Program-made: the position numbers and the translations under genes
NCBI GenBank assembly: GCA_038248955.1
Contig: JBBRWW010000042.1
Span: 1-22,344 of the forward strand
Reading direction: 5' to 3'
DNA: 22,344 nt
Source: Lysobacter_K sp038248955
Lineage (GTDB): Bacteria; Pseudomonadota; Gammaproteobacteria; Xanthomonadales; Xanthomonadaceae
Shown here: positions 1-7,516 of the stretch, one piece after another
How the letters are laid out: each line of letters begins with the position of its first letter
Numbering within the stretch: the stretch's first letter is position 1
The notes under the pieces: model-generated
Databases searched by the model: none
What the model was told of the DNA's origin: nothing
Seen by the model: only the letters and a program-made list of their open reading frames with translations

Positions 1-1
1 C

Positions 2-415
2 ATCCCCGGCGCCGTCATCGCGATCATCCCCACCGCCGACCGCAGCAAGGCGACGGTCAAGGTGCGCATCGCGCTGAACGTGCGCGACCCACGCATCGTC
101 CCGGACATGGGCGTGCGGGTGAGCTTCCTGGAGAAGGCCGCCGCCGATGCGCCGAAGCCGACCGGCGTATGGGTGCCGTCGAAGGCGATCGTGCTGCCTG
201 ACGGCACCGCGGAAACCGACGCGGCCAAGACCCGCACCGGGCGCATGTTCGTCGTCGTCGACGGCAAGGCCCGCGAGCGCGAGGTGCAACTGGCCGAGAT
301 CCGCGACGCCGACCGCCACGTCAGCGCCGGCATCAAGCCCGGCGAGCCGGTGGTGCTGGACCCGTCCAAGCTGCGCGACGGCCAGCGCGTGACCACCACC
401 ACGGCGAAGCAATAG
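2..415 (+). CDS. Efflux periplasmic adaptor subunit (HlyD/RND-MFP family), C-terminal part
   Basis: The reading frame is open from the left edge (first full codon at 2) to a TAG at 413-415, so only the last 137 codons are visible. The in-frame GTG at 62 is not the start, because good coding sequence continues upstream of it (IPGAVIAIIPTADRSKATV). The pattern of a TADRSKATVKVRIAL-like strand, then DPRIVPDMGVRVSFLE, then a small beta domain, is typical of the beta-barrel and membrane-proximal domains of HlyD/MacA-type adaptors. In this family the protein links an inner-membrane ABC transporter to the periplasm or an outer-membrane channel. The ATPase gene begins 4 nt after its stop, so the two are almost certainly cotranscribed. 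The substrate cannot be told from the sequence. The N-terminal lipid or membrane anchor and the hairpin domain lie outside the window. Confidence 0.85.
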   Translation: MPGAVIAIIPTADRSKATVKVRIALNVRDPRIVPDMGVRVSFLEKAAADAPKPTGVWVPSKAIVLPDGTAETDAAKTRTGRMFVVVDGKAREREVQLAEIRDADRHVSAGIKPGEPVVLDPSKLRDGQRVTTTTAKQ

Positions 416-419
416 CCGC

Positions 420-1205
420 ATGTCCGGCCCACACGCCCGAGATTCCGACGCCCCCGCCACTCCCGACGCCCGCGCCGACAGCACCGCCGCGGCGGCCGGA
501 CCGCCGTCCGCCGCTGCGCGGCCGCTGGTCGAGATCCGTGACCTGACCAAGACCTACGAGCGCGGCAAGCAGCGCATCGAGGTCCTGCACCACATCAATA
601 TCGATATCCCGCAGGGCGACTTCGTTGCGCTGATGGGGCCGTCGGGTTCGGGCAAGACCACGCTGCTGAACCTGATCGGCGGGCTCGACTCGCCCACCAG
701 CGGCGACCTGCGCGTCGACGGCATCGCGATCGACGACCTTGGCGGCGACGAGCTCGCGGCGTGGCGCGCGAACACCGTCGGCTTCATCTTCCAGAGCTAC
801 AACCTGATGCCGGTGCTGACCGCGCAGCGCAACGTCGAACTGCCGCTGCTGCTGACCGACATGGGCGCGTCCGAGCGGGCCCGTCGCGCGCTGCTGGCGC
901 TGGAACTGGTGAGCCTGGGCGACCGCGCCCGGCACAAGCCCAACGAGCTGTCGGGCGGCCAGCAGCAACGCGTCGCGATCGCCCGCGCGCTGGTCTCCGA
1001 CCCGCTGCTGCTGATCTGCGACGAGCCTACCGGCGACCTCGACCGCAAGACCGCCGACGAGGTGTTGAGCCTGCTGCAGCAGCTCAACCGCACGTTCGGC
1101 AAGACCATCGTGATGGTGACCCACGACCCGAAGGCCGCCGAGTACGCCAGGCACACCGTACACCTGGACAAGGGCACGCTGGTCGACGCGCCGGCGGCGC
1201 ACTGA
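420..1205 (+). CDS. ABC transporter ATP-binding protein (MacB/LolD type)
   Basis: This 261-residue protein is the nucleotide-binding subunit that powers the two FtsX-type permeases encoded downstream. All ABC motifs are visible: Walker A GPSGSGKTT (73-81), Q-loop Q125, signature LSGGQ (177-181), Walker B LLLICDEP with D201/E202, and switch H235. The core (about 36-252) has the usual length of LolD/MacB-type ATPases. It is preceded by about 35 low-complexity Ala/Pro/Asp-rich residues that are not part of the fold. The ATG at 420 lies 4 nt after the adaptor stop. A later start is conceivable, but none has a better ribosome site. The family normally drives mechanotransmission across the periplasm (MacB, LolCDE, FtsEX) rather than classical channel transport. 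Lipoprotein sorting by LolCDE is unlikely here because an adaptor protein is encoded in the same operon. Confidence 0.93.
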   Translation: MSGPHARDSDAPATPDARADSTAAAAGPPSAAARPLVEIRDLTKTYERGKQRIEVLHHINIDIPQGDFVALMGPSGSGKTTLLNLIGGLDSPTSGDLRVDGIAIDDLGGDELAAWRANTVGFIFQSYNLMPVLTAQRNVELPLLLTDMGASERARRALLALELVSLGDRARHKPNELSGGQQQRVAIARALVSDPLLLICDEPTGDLDRKTADEVLSLLQQLNRTFGKTIVMVTHDPKAAEYARHTVHLDKGTLVDAPAAH

Positions 1206-1209
1206 CGCC

Positions 1210-2370
1210 ATGATCCGCAAGTACTTTCCGCTGGTGTGGGGGGCGCTGTTCCGCAAGAAGACGCGGACGCTGTTCACGCTGCTGTCGTTGACCGCGGCGT
1301 TCCTGCTGCTGGGCCTGCTACAGGCGGTGAATTCGCTGTTTTCCGGTGGCGCCGATTTCCTCGGTGCCAACCGCCTGATCGTTCAGGCGAAGACCAGCTT
1401 CACCCAGCCGCTGCCGATGCGGTTGCTGCCGCAGATCGAGGCGATCCCGGGCGTGGAGCGCGTCGGCTACTCGCAGTTCTTCGGTGGCCAGTATCGCGAC
1501 GAGCGCACCGGCTTCCCGCAGTTCGCGGTCGGTCCGCAGCGACTGCGCGACACCTACCCCGAATGGATCATGCCCGAGGAGCAGTGGCGCGCATTCGTGT
1601 CCACCCAGGACGGCACGATCGTCGGCCGCAAGATCGCCGAGCAGTACGGCTGGAAGATCGGCGACATCATCCCGCTCAACAGCTTCATCTGGACCAAGGC
1701 CGACGGCAGCCGCATCTGGGAATGGCGCGTGGTCGGCATCTTCGACGGCAAGGACCAGAAGTGGCAGGACCAGACCCAGCTGATGTACCTCAATTTCGGC
1801 CAATTTGATGAAGGCCGCAATGCGCGGGCGAGGGGACTGGCCGGGGTGTTCGTGGTGCGCGTGGCCGATCCGCTGGATTCGCCGCGGGTCGCGGCCGAGA
1901 TCGACCGCCGCTTCGCCAATTCCGCCGACGAGACCAAGAGCCAGAACGAGCAGGACTTCCAGCTGAATTTCCTGCGCCAGTTCGGCGATATCGGGTTCAT
2001 CATGAATGCCATTTCCGGCGCGGTGTTCTTCACCATCCTGATCCTGACCGGCTTCACCATGAGCCAGGCGGTGCGCGAGCGCATTCCCGAACTCGCGGTG
2101 CTCAAGTGCCTGGGGTTCACCGACAGGACGGTGCTGTGGCTGGTGCTGGCCGAGGCGCTGCTGCTGTGCACGCTCGGCGCCGCGCTGGGGATGGCGCTGG
2201 CCGCGGTGATCACTGCCCACCTGCCGCCACAGTTCCCTCCGCTGCAACCCGACCGGCGCGTGTGGGTGTTCGTGGTCGGCGCGGTGCTGGTATTGGCCAC
2301 CGCGGTCGGCCTGCCGCCGGCGCTGCGCGCGAAGCGGCTGAAGATCGTCGACGCGCTGGCGGGGCGGTGA
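1210..2370 (+). CDS. ABC transporter permease 1 (FtsX/MacB-type)
   Basis: A 386-residue inner-membrane protein with the MacB/FtsX layout: one transmembrane helix near the N-terminus (about 20-42), a large periplasmic domain (about 45-260), then three C-terminal helices (about 262-285, 310-335 and 352-372). The last part has the FtsX-domain pattern, with a conserved RERIPELAVLKCLGFT coupling segment that contacts the ATPase. The ATG begins 4 nt after the ATPase stop codon, so translation is probably coupled. With permease 2 it would form the membrane heterodimer of the transporter. The periplasmic domain has no feature I can link to a substrate. Family and role are well supported. Export of a drug, peptide or lipid is only inference. 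Confidence 0.9.
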   Translation: MIRKYFPLVWGALFRKKTRTLFTLLSLTAAFLLLGLLQAVNSLFSGGADFLGANRLIVQAKTSFTQPLPMRLLPQIEAIPGVERVGYSQFFGGQYRDERTGFPQFAVGPQRLRDTYPEWIMPEEQWRAFVSTQDGTIVGRKIAEQYGWKIGDIIPLNSFIWTKADGSRIWEWRVVGIFDGKDQKWQDQTQLMYLNFGQFDEGRNARARGLAGVFVVRVADPLDSPRVAAEIDRRFANSADETKSQNEQDFQLNFLRQFGDIGFIMNAISGAVFFTILILTGFTMSQAVRERIPELAVLKCLGFTDRTVLWLVLAEALLLCTLGAALGMALAAVITAHLPPQFPPLQPDRRVWVFVVGAVLVLATAVGLPPALRAKRLKIVDALAGR

Positions 2371-2439
2371 CGGCGATGCGCACGCCAATGCCATCGCCCT
2401 CGAAATCGATGCCGTTGCGGTTGCGGCGGACCCGCGCGA

Positions 2440-2457
2440 TCGGTGTGACCACACCGA
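2440..2457. repeat. 18-nt inverted repeat in the gap between the two permease genes
   Basis: Two perfect 8-nt arms, TCGGTGTG (2440-2447) and CACACCGA (2450-2457), flank a 2-nt centre, 10 nt before the ATG of permease 2. The centre is too short for a normal RNA loop and there is no T-run, so an intrinsic terminator is unlikely. The shape would fit a dimeric regulator site or a stem over the translation start. Both readings are inference. Confidence 0.45.
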
Positions 2458-2467
2458 CCACCCTCGC

Positions 2468-3655
2468 ATGAACAGCCTTCGCCAGATCCGCGAGATCGTC
2501 GCCATGAACCTGCAGAGCATCCCGCAGCGCTGGGGCGCGTCGCTGGTGATCGTGGTCGGCATCGCCGGCGTGGTCGCGGTGTTGGTGGCGATGCTGTCGA
2601 TGTCCGCGGGCCTGACCAAGACCCTGGGCACGACCGGCCGCAGCGACCGCGCGATCGTGCTGCGCGCCGGCAGCAACGCCGAACTGTCCAGCTTCATGGA
2701 GCGCGCCCTGGTGACGCTGATCAAGCAGGACCCGGCGATCGTCCGTGGCCGCGACGGGCTGCCGCTGGCGTCGGGCGAATTGATGGTGATCACCGAGGTC
2801 GCGCGCAAGGGCCAGGACGGCAGCACCAACGTCACCCTGCGCGGGGTCGAGCCTGCCGCGTTCGAACTGCGCCCGGAAGTCGAGATCGTCGCCGGCCGCC
2901 GCTTCCGACCCGGCCTGCAGGAACTGCTGGTCGGTCGCGCCGCGCAGCAGCAGTTCGCCGGCCTCGCGATCGGCCAGAAGCTGGTGTTCAAGGGCTCGGC
3001 GTGGACCATCGTCGGGGTGTTCACGTCCAACGGCGACGGCCACGAATCGGAGCTGTGGGCCGACACCGAGTCGGTGCAGAACGCCTTCGACCGCAGTGGG
3101 TACTCGTCGGTACTGGCGCAACTTTCCAGCGACAGCGCCTTCGACGGCTTCAAGGCGCGGCTGAAGAACGACCCGCAGCTCACCGTCGACGTCGAGCGCG
3201 AGCTGGATTACTTCAGCAAGCAGTCCGAGACACTGACGTTCCTGATCCGCCTGCTGACCAACGTGATCACCGTGATCATGGCGTTCGGAGCGTTGTTCGG
3301 CGCGCTCAACACCATGTATTCAGCGGTGTCGGCGCGCACCCGCGAGATCGGCACGCTGCGCGCGCTCGGCTTCGGCCAGTTGCCGGTGATCGCCTCGGTG
3401 ATGGCCGAGGCGCTGGTGCTGGCGATCGTCGGCGGGATGGCGGGGGCGCTGATCGCGTACCTGATGTTCAACGGCTACAGCGTATCGACCCTGAGCCCGG
3501 GGTCGTTCACCCAGGTCGCGTTCAATTTCGCCGTGACCCGGGCGCTGATCGGGCAGGGGCTGCTGTGGGCGCTGCTGATCGGGTTCCTCGGCGGACTGAT
3601 GCCGGCGCTGCGCGCGGCGCGGATCCCGGTTACCGAGGCCCTGCGCGCGATCTGA
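2468..3655 (+). CDS. ABC transporter permease 2 (FtsX/MacB-type)
   Basis: A 395-residue partner of the preceding permease with the same layout: a transmembrane helix at about 22-46, a periplasmic MacB-like domain at about 50-255, and three C-terminal helices (about 258-285, 303-335 and 362-385). It carries the FtsX coupling motif SARTREIGTLRALGF and ends in the typical RAARIPVTEALRAI segment. Unlike the other genes of the operon it is separated from its neighbour by 97 nt. I see no convincing Shine-Dalgarno sequence before the ATG (the preceding bases are CCACCCTCGC). The reading frame offers no better start. The two permeases differ clearly in sequence, which suggests a heterodimer. The gene is convergent with the DMT transporter gene. 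Confidence 0.9.
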   Translation: MNSLRQIREIVAMNLQSIPQRWGASLVIVVGIAGVVAVLVAMLSMSAGLTKTLGTTGRSDRAIVLRAGSNAELSSFMERALVTLIKQDPAIVRGRDGLPLASGELMVITEVARKGQDGSTNVTLRGVEPAAFELRPEVEIVAGRRFRPGLQELLVGRAAQQQFAGLAIGQKLVFKGSAWTIVGVFTSNGDGHESELWADTESVQNAFDRSGYSSVLAQLSSDSAFDGFKARLKNDPQLTVDVERELDYFSKQSETLTFLIRLLTNVITVIMAFGALFGALNTMYSAVSARTREIGTLRALGFGQLPVIASVMAEALVLAIVGGMAGALIAYLMFNGYSVSTLSPGSFTQVAFNFAVTRALIGQGLLWALLIGFLGGLMPALRAARIPVTEALRAI

Positions 3656-3667
3656 GCGTCGTCCCCG

Positions 3668-3685
3668 GCGGCGGCATGCCGCCGC
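3668..3685. repeat. 18-nt GC palindrome between convergent genes
   Basis: The arms GCGGCGGC and GCCGCCGC around AT form a perfect palindrome in the 51-nt gap between the stops of permease 2 and the DMT transporter gene. It may act as a weak bidirectional terminator, but no T-run follows on either strand. I report it as a repeat rather than a terminator. Confidence 0.35.
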
Positions 3686-3706
3686 GGTCGCCCGGGCAAA
3701 CGCGCG

Positions 3707-4642
3707 CTACGCCGCCGGCTCGCTCTCGGGCGCCGGCACCAGCCTCGGGGCGCGTGATTTCGCCAGGGTGATGATGACCACGCCGACCAGGATGATCGCC
3801 ATCGCGCCGATGTCGTGGGCGGTGAACGTCTCGCCGCCGAGCAGCGCCCCCAGCAGCACCGCGATCGGCGGATTGACGTAGGCATAGCTCGTCGCCAGCG
3901 CCGGGCGCACGTGATGCAGCAACCAGATATAGGCGGTGAAACCGAGGATCGAACCGGCCACCACCAGCCAGCCCAGCGCAAGGGTCGCGTCCAGCGACGG
4001 CCACGCGTGCATGCGCTCGCCATGCAGCGCCGCGGCGAGCAGCATCCACACACTGCCACACAGCATCTGGCCGCTGGCGGCCATGAACGGGCCAGGCAGG
4101 TCCTGGTCGCGGCTCCAGATCGAACCCCAGGCCCACGCGATCGGCGCGATGATCAGGCACACCAGGCCGAGCGTCGACGACGACAGTTCGCTGCCGGCAT
4201 TGAGCCAGATCACGCCGAGGAAGCCGATCACCAGCCCCAGCCACTCGATCCGCGACGGATGCCGCCCGCGCAGCATCGCGAACACCCCCGCGAACAGAGG
4301 CATCGACGCCACCGCGATCGCTGCCAGACCGGAGCCGACCTGGGTCTCGGCGAGGTTCACCAGCCCGTTGGACAGCAGCACCATCCAGATCGACAACACC
4401 GCCAGCGTGCGCCATTGCCGGCGGGTCGGCGCCGCGGTGCCGCGGGCGCGCAGCAGCGCATACATCAACGCGCCAGCCAGCGACATCCGGATCGCGCCGA
4501 GCAGGAACGGCGGGTAGCCCTCCAGCGCGAAGCGGATTGCGAGATAGGTGGATCCCCACAGCACGTACAGCAGCACCAGCGCCAGGACGACGGCCAGCGC
4601 GGTCGGTGCAACGCGGGCGGTGGGGGACGTGGCGATGCTCAT
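3707..4642 (-). CDS. EamA/DMT-family permease (YedA-like)
   Basis: A 311-residue, roughly ten-helix inner-membrane protein made of two EamA repeats (about 18-148 and 158-295). Signature segments include the N-terminal LYVLWGSTYLAIRFALEG (24-42), close in pattern to YedA-type exporters, and SYAYVNPPIAVLLGALLGGE (252-271) in the second repeat. The family exports amino acids, metabolites or drugs, and the substrate is not predictable here. I chose the ATG at 4642 (MSIATSP...) over the longer open frame reaching 4768 because the extra 42 residues are Arg/Pro-rich and unlike any transporter N-terminus, while the hydrophobic part starts soon after 4642. A weak GGGAA lies upstream. The gene follows the prc terminator, so it is probably transcribed separately. 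Confidence 0.88.
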   Translation of the reverse strand: MSIATSPTARVAPTALAVVLALVLLYVLWGSTYLAIRFALEGYPPFLLGAIRMSLAGALMYALLRARGTAAPTRRQWRTLAVLSIWMVLLSNGLVNLAETQVGSGLAAIAVASMPLFAGVFAMLRGRHPSRIEWLGLVIGFLGVIWLNAGSELSSSTLGLVCLIIAPIAWAWGSIWSRDQDLPGPFMAASGQMLCGSVWMLLAAALHGERMHAWPSLDATLALGWLVVAGSILGFTAYIWLLHHVRPALATSYAYVNPPIAVLLGALLGGETFTAHDIGAMAIILVGVVIITLAKSRAPRLVPAPESEPAA

Positions 4643-4687
4643 GCAGCGGGTTCCCGTGGACGGACGGCGAAGGGGGACAAGGGCTGG

Positions 4688-4704
4688 TGCGCCCGTGACG
4701 GGCG
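4688..4704. repeat. Inverted repeat in the DMT-gene leader
   Basis: GCGCCCGT (4688-4695), a single central G, and ACGGGCGC (4697-4704) form a perfect 8-nt-arm inverted repeat about 45 nt upstream of the DMT transporter ATG. It could be an operator or part of the 5' leader. I found no convincing -35/-10 pair beside it. Confidence 0.35.
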
Positions 4705-4716
4705 CCTGGGCAACGG

Positions 4717-4740
4717 GACGCCGGAACGCCGGAGCGTCGG
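4717..4740. repeat. Three 8-nt tandem repeats
   Basis: Two identical copies of ACGCCGGA (4717-4724 and 4725-4732) are followed by a degenerate copy GCGTCGGA (4733-4740) in the prc-DMT spacer. The array is short and may have arisen by slippage in GC-rich DNA. No function is proposed. Confidence 0.4.
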
Positions 4741-4769
4741 AACGCAACCGGGGCAACCGCGGACACAAA

Positions 4770-4801
4770 GCATAACGGGCACCCGAGGGTGCCCGTTATG
4801 C
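4770..4801 (-). terminator. prc: Hairpin terminator after prc
   Basis: A perfect inverted repeat with 15-nt arms (GCATAACGGGCACCC at 4770-4784 and its complement at 4787-4801) begins 58 nt past the prc stop on the minus strand. With the innermost pair opened it folds as a long stem with a CUCG tetraloop. The downstream minus-strand sequence CTTTGTGT is moderately T-rich. This is the strongest hairpin in the window and separates prc from the DMT transporter gene. Confidence 0.75.
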
Positions 4802-4859
4802 GGACCTTGCGCTCATGCGGCCGGCGACATCGCGGCGCCGGCGGGCCGGGATCGGCGGA

Positions 4860-7049
4860 CTAGTCCGCCCAGTGCCCCGGCTTGACCGCGGTCGGCAGTA
4901 CCTGCGCCGACAGGGTGCGATCGTTGTCGAGCAGGCGCACCGCGTCGACCAGGATCGCGGCGGATTCGCGCAGCAGCGGATCCGGGCGCTTCTCGGCGGC
5001 CTTCTCGCGGGCCACGTCGCGCGCCACGTCGCGCTCTCCCGCCTGCAGGCCGTCATCGCGGCTGTCATCGTCGGCCAGCGGGTCGAGGTCCAGCCCCAGC
5101 GTCTTGCGGGCTTCCTGGCGCGACTTGCGCTTGGCGGCCTCGCGATCACGCTCGCCGCGGCGATCCACCTCGTTGAGCGAGATGGACTTGTCGGCGCGCT
5201 CCTCGCGGAACTGCGCGACATCCTCGCTCCACCACTGGAATTCCTTGTCGGCGACGATCCGCGTGCCGTGCAAGGCCTCGAGCTTCGGCAGCAGCGGCGC
5301 GAAGTTGCCGTAGCTGGTGTGCGGCACGGCGGCGATCCGGGTCCACGGCAACGCGTTGTCGTAGGTGCTTTCGCCGTACTCGCTCGCGTCCACCGACACC
5401 GGGAAGGCGACGTCAGGCACCACGCCCTTGTTCTGGGTCGATCCGCCACTGACCCGGAAGAACTGCGCGATGGTCAGCTTGACCTGTCCGAAGCGCGGCA
5501 CCTCATTGGCCGGCCAGCGGTCGAGGTCGACCAGGTTCTGCACCGTGCCCTTGCCGAAGCTGGTCTCACCGATCACCAGGCCACGACCGTAGTCCTGGAT
5601 CGCGCCGGCGAAGATCTCCGAGGCCGAGGCCGAGCCGCGGTTGATGAGCACCGCGAGCGGACCTTCCCAGGCGATGCCGGCGTCCTCGTCGTCATTGACG
5701 ATCACGCGGCCACCGGATTCGCGCACCTGCACCACCGGGCCATGGTCGATGAACAGGCCGGTGAGCTCGATCGCCTCATCGAGCGACCCGCCGCCGTTGT
5801 TGCGCAGGTCCAGCACGACGCCATCGACCTTGTCGGCGCGCAACTGCACCAGCAGCTTGGCGACGTCGCGGGTCGCGGAGGCGTAATCCGCCTTCTTGAG
5901 GCGGCGGCCCTCGAAGTCCTGGTAGAAGCCCGGCAGCTTGATCACGCCGATGCGCTTGGCCGGGGCGGCGACGCCTGCCGCGGCGGGAATGGTGATGATT
6001 TCGGACTTTGCCGCCTGGTCTTCGAGGCGGATCTTGTCGCGCACCAGCGCCACGCGATTGGGCTTGCTGTCCAGGCCAGCCTCGGCCGGGACCACGTCGA
6101 GGCGAACCTTGGTGCCCTTGGCGCCGCGAATCTTGGCGACGACGTCGTCGATGCGCCAGCCGACCACGTCCTCCATCGCGCCGCTGTCGCCCTGGCCGAC
6201 CCCCACCACACGGTCGCCGGACTTGATCTTGCCCGAGTTGCTCGCCGGGCCACCGGGTACGATCTCGCGGATCGCGACCACGTCGTCCTGCTTCTGCAGC
6301 ACGGCGCCAATACCTTCCAGCGACAACGACATCGACATGTTGAAGTTGTCGGCCGAGCGTGGGGTGAAGTAGTCGGTGTGCGGATCGATCGCGTTGGCAT
6401 AGCTGTTGACGAACGTCTGGAAGACGTCCTCGCCCTTCAGTTCGACAATCCCGTCGACCAGGTTGGCATAGCGCTTGTCGAGCGTCTTGCGGATCTCGTC
6501 GCCCGACTTGCCGGCCAGCTTCAGGCGCAGCCAGTCGTTGCGGACCGACTGCGTCCACATCGCGTCGAGCGCGCTCGCGTCAACCGCCCACGGCGCGTCC
6601 TTGCGGTCGTAGTCGAAGCGATCCTTGCCGGTGAAATCGAACAGGTCGAGCTTGAGCAGGCCGCGTGCGTAAGCCACCCGCGCTTCGACGCGCTCCCGGT
6701 AGGTGGCGAAGATGGCGTAGGCCGGGGTCAGGTCGCCGCGCTTGATCGCGTCGTCGAGCTTGGTCTTGTAGGGATCGAAGCGGGCGATGTCCTGCGCCGT
6801 GAAGAACTGCTTGCCCGGATCCAGCGACTCCAGGTAGCGCTTGTACATGTCGGCCGACAACGCATCGTCCAGCGCGCGCGGCCGGTAGGCGTAGCGGCTG
6901 TCCGACAGCAGCCCGTAGACCAGCTTGGCCGCGGTGCCCTGGTCGGCGGTCGGCGCGGCCGGCAATGCATTGGCGGCGTGGTCCGTCCGCGCGAGCAACG
7001 CCAGCGGCGCGGTCAGCAGGAAGGCAAGCAACGTGGTCTGCAATTTCAT
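4860..7049 (-). CDS. prc: Tail-specific protease Prc (S41A family)
   Basis: This 729-residue periplasmic serine protease belongs to the Prc/Tsp family, which degrades proteins by nonpolar C-termini and in E. coli controls the PBP3 C-terminus and the endopeptidase MepS. A hydrophobic signal segment lies at residues 4-20. The N-terminal domain (about 35-235) is followed by a PDZ domain (about 240-325, starting near LEGIGAVLQ), the S41 core with NNGGGSLDEA (about 417-426), and a charged C-terminal DUF3340 region (about 560-720). By alignment with E. coli Prc the catalytic pair is S475 (in GSASASEIF) and K500 (in SFGKGTVQ), spaced 25 residues as expected. I chose the ATG at 7049 because the 40 residues upstream in the same frame are Arg/Pro-rich and the signal peptide starts directly after 7049. 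Length is close to the E. coli protein. Confidence 0.95.
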   Translation of the reverse strand: MKLQTTLLAFLLTAPLALLARTDHAANALPAAPTADQGTAAKLVYGLLSDSRYAYRPRALDDALSADMYKRYLESLDPGKQFFTAQDIARFDPYKTKLDDAIKRGDLTPAYAIFATYRERVEARVAYARGLLKLDLFDFTGKDRFDYDRKDAPWAVDASALDAMWTQSVRNDWLRLKLAGKSGDEIRKTLDKRYANLVDGIVELKGEDVFQTFVNSYANAIDPHTDYFTPRSADNFNMSMSLSLEGIGAVLQKQDDVVAIREIVPGGPASNSGKIKSGDRVVGVGQGDSGAMEDVVGWRIDDVVAKIRGAKGTKVRLDVVPAEAGLDSKPNRVALVRDKIRLEDQAAKSEIITIPAAAGVAAPAKRIGVIKLPGFYQDFEGRRLKKADYASATRDVAKLLVQLRADKVDGVVLDLRNNGGGSLDEAIELTGLFIDHGPVVQVRESGGRVIVNDDEDAGIAWEGPLAVLINRGSASASEIFAGAIQDYGRGLVIGETSFGKGTVQNLVDLDRWPANEVPRFGQVKLTIAQFFRVSGGSTQNKGVVPDVAFPVSVDASEYGESTYDNALPWTRIAAVPHTSYGNFAPLLPKLEALHGTRIVADKEFQWWSEDVAQFREERADKSISLNEVDRRGERDREAAKRKSRQEARKTLGLDLDPLADDDSRDDGLQAGERDVARDVAREKAAEKRPDPLLRESAAILVDAVRLLDNDRTLSAQVLPTAVKPGHWAD

Positions 7050-7516
7050 CGTAGTGGCTTCGCGGCCGGGGTGGGCCTGATCTTTCAATGGGCCGGGCCG
7101 TGGGGGACGGATCGGGGTGGGCCGACAACAACGTGCGCGCAGCAGGTGCCTGGCTTCGACTATGTACACGCATTGGACAGTCGCACAGTGCCGAAAGTTG
7201 CGCGCTGGCCCGGTGCTGGAGCCACCTTGATAGCACGCATAAAACCGCGCCGCGAGGCCGGGGCCGAGATTGGTTCAGCTTACAGCGCTGCAGGTGTCAC
7301 CCTGGTGCTACGCGGGCGGCCACGCACGGGATGCAGCGTTGCGGATTCAGCAAGATGCCCCGCAGGCGCGGTCGATTCCCGGGAGATCAACGCGGCATCA
7401 CGCCGGCACGGGGGCGCTCGGATCATCAGCCGCCCCAAGCCGCACGGGCGACATGCCGTCGCGGGTGGAGGAACCTGCAAATGCTGGCCCGGCACCGGGC
7501 ATTCACTGCGGGCGCG
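7050..7516. other. 467-nt region without a gene between prc and lipA
   Basis: Both flanking genes are on the minus strand, so this holds the lipA 3' end and the prc leader. Open frames cross it on both strands, but they are Arg/Ala-rich extensions of antisense frames without plausible starts or recognisable domains. The prc promoter should lie here. AT-richer patches occur at about 7160-7200 and 7229-7245, but I cannot assign a good -35/-10 pair. A short GC inverted repeat (GCCCGG CA CCGGGC, 7487-7500) lies 17 nt past the lipA stop and lacks a T-run. I see no RNA gene or riboswitch. Confidence 0.5.

Noticed and set aside
1318..3183. 621-codon minus-strand open frame opposite the permease genes
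   Set aside because: It is antisense to two clear FtsX-type permeases and has low-complexity Arg/Ser/Ala composition and no recognisable motif.
3668..3685. Palindrome considered as an intrinsic terminator
   Set aside because: It is placed well between convergent stops but has only a 2-nt centre and no T-run on either strand, so I kept it only as a repeat.
7050..7516. Possible hidden small gene or riboswitch upstream of prc
   Set aside because: Frames here are short or extensions of shadows, without ribosome sites. I found no known riboswitch core or conserved stem pattern by eye.
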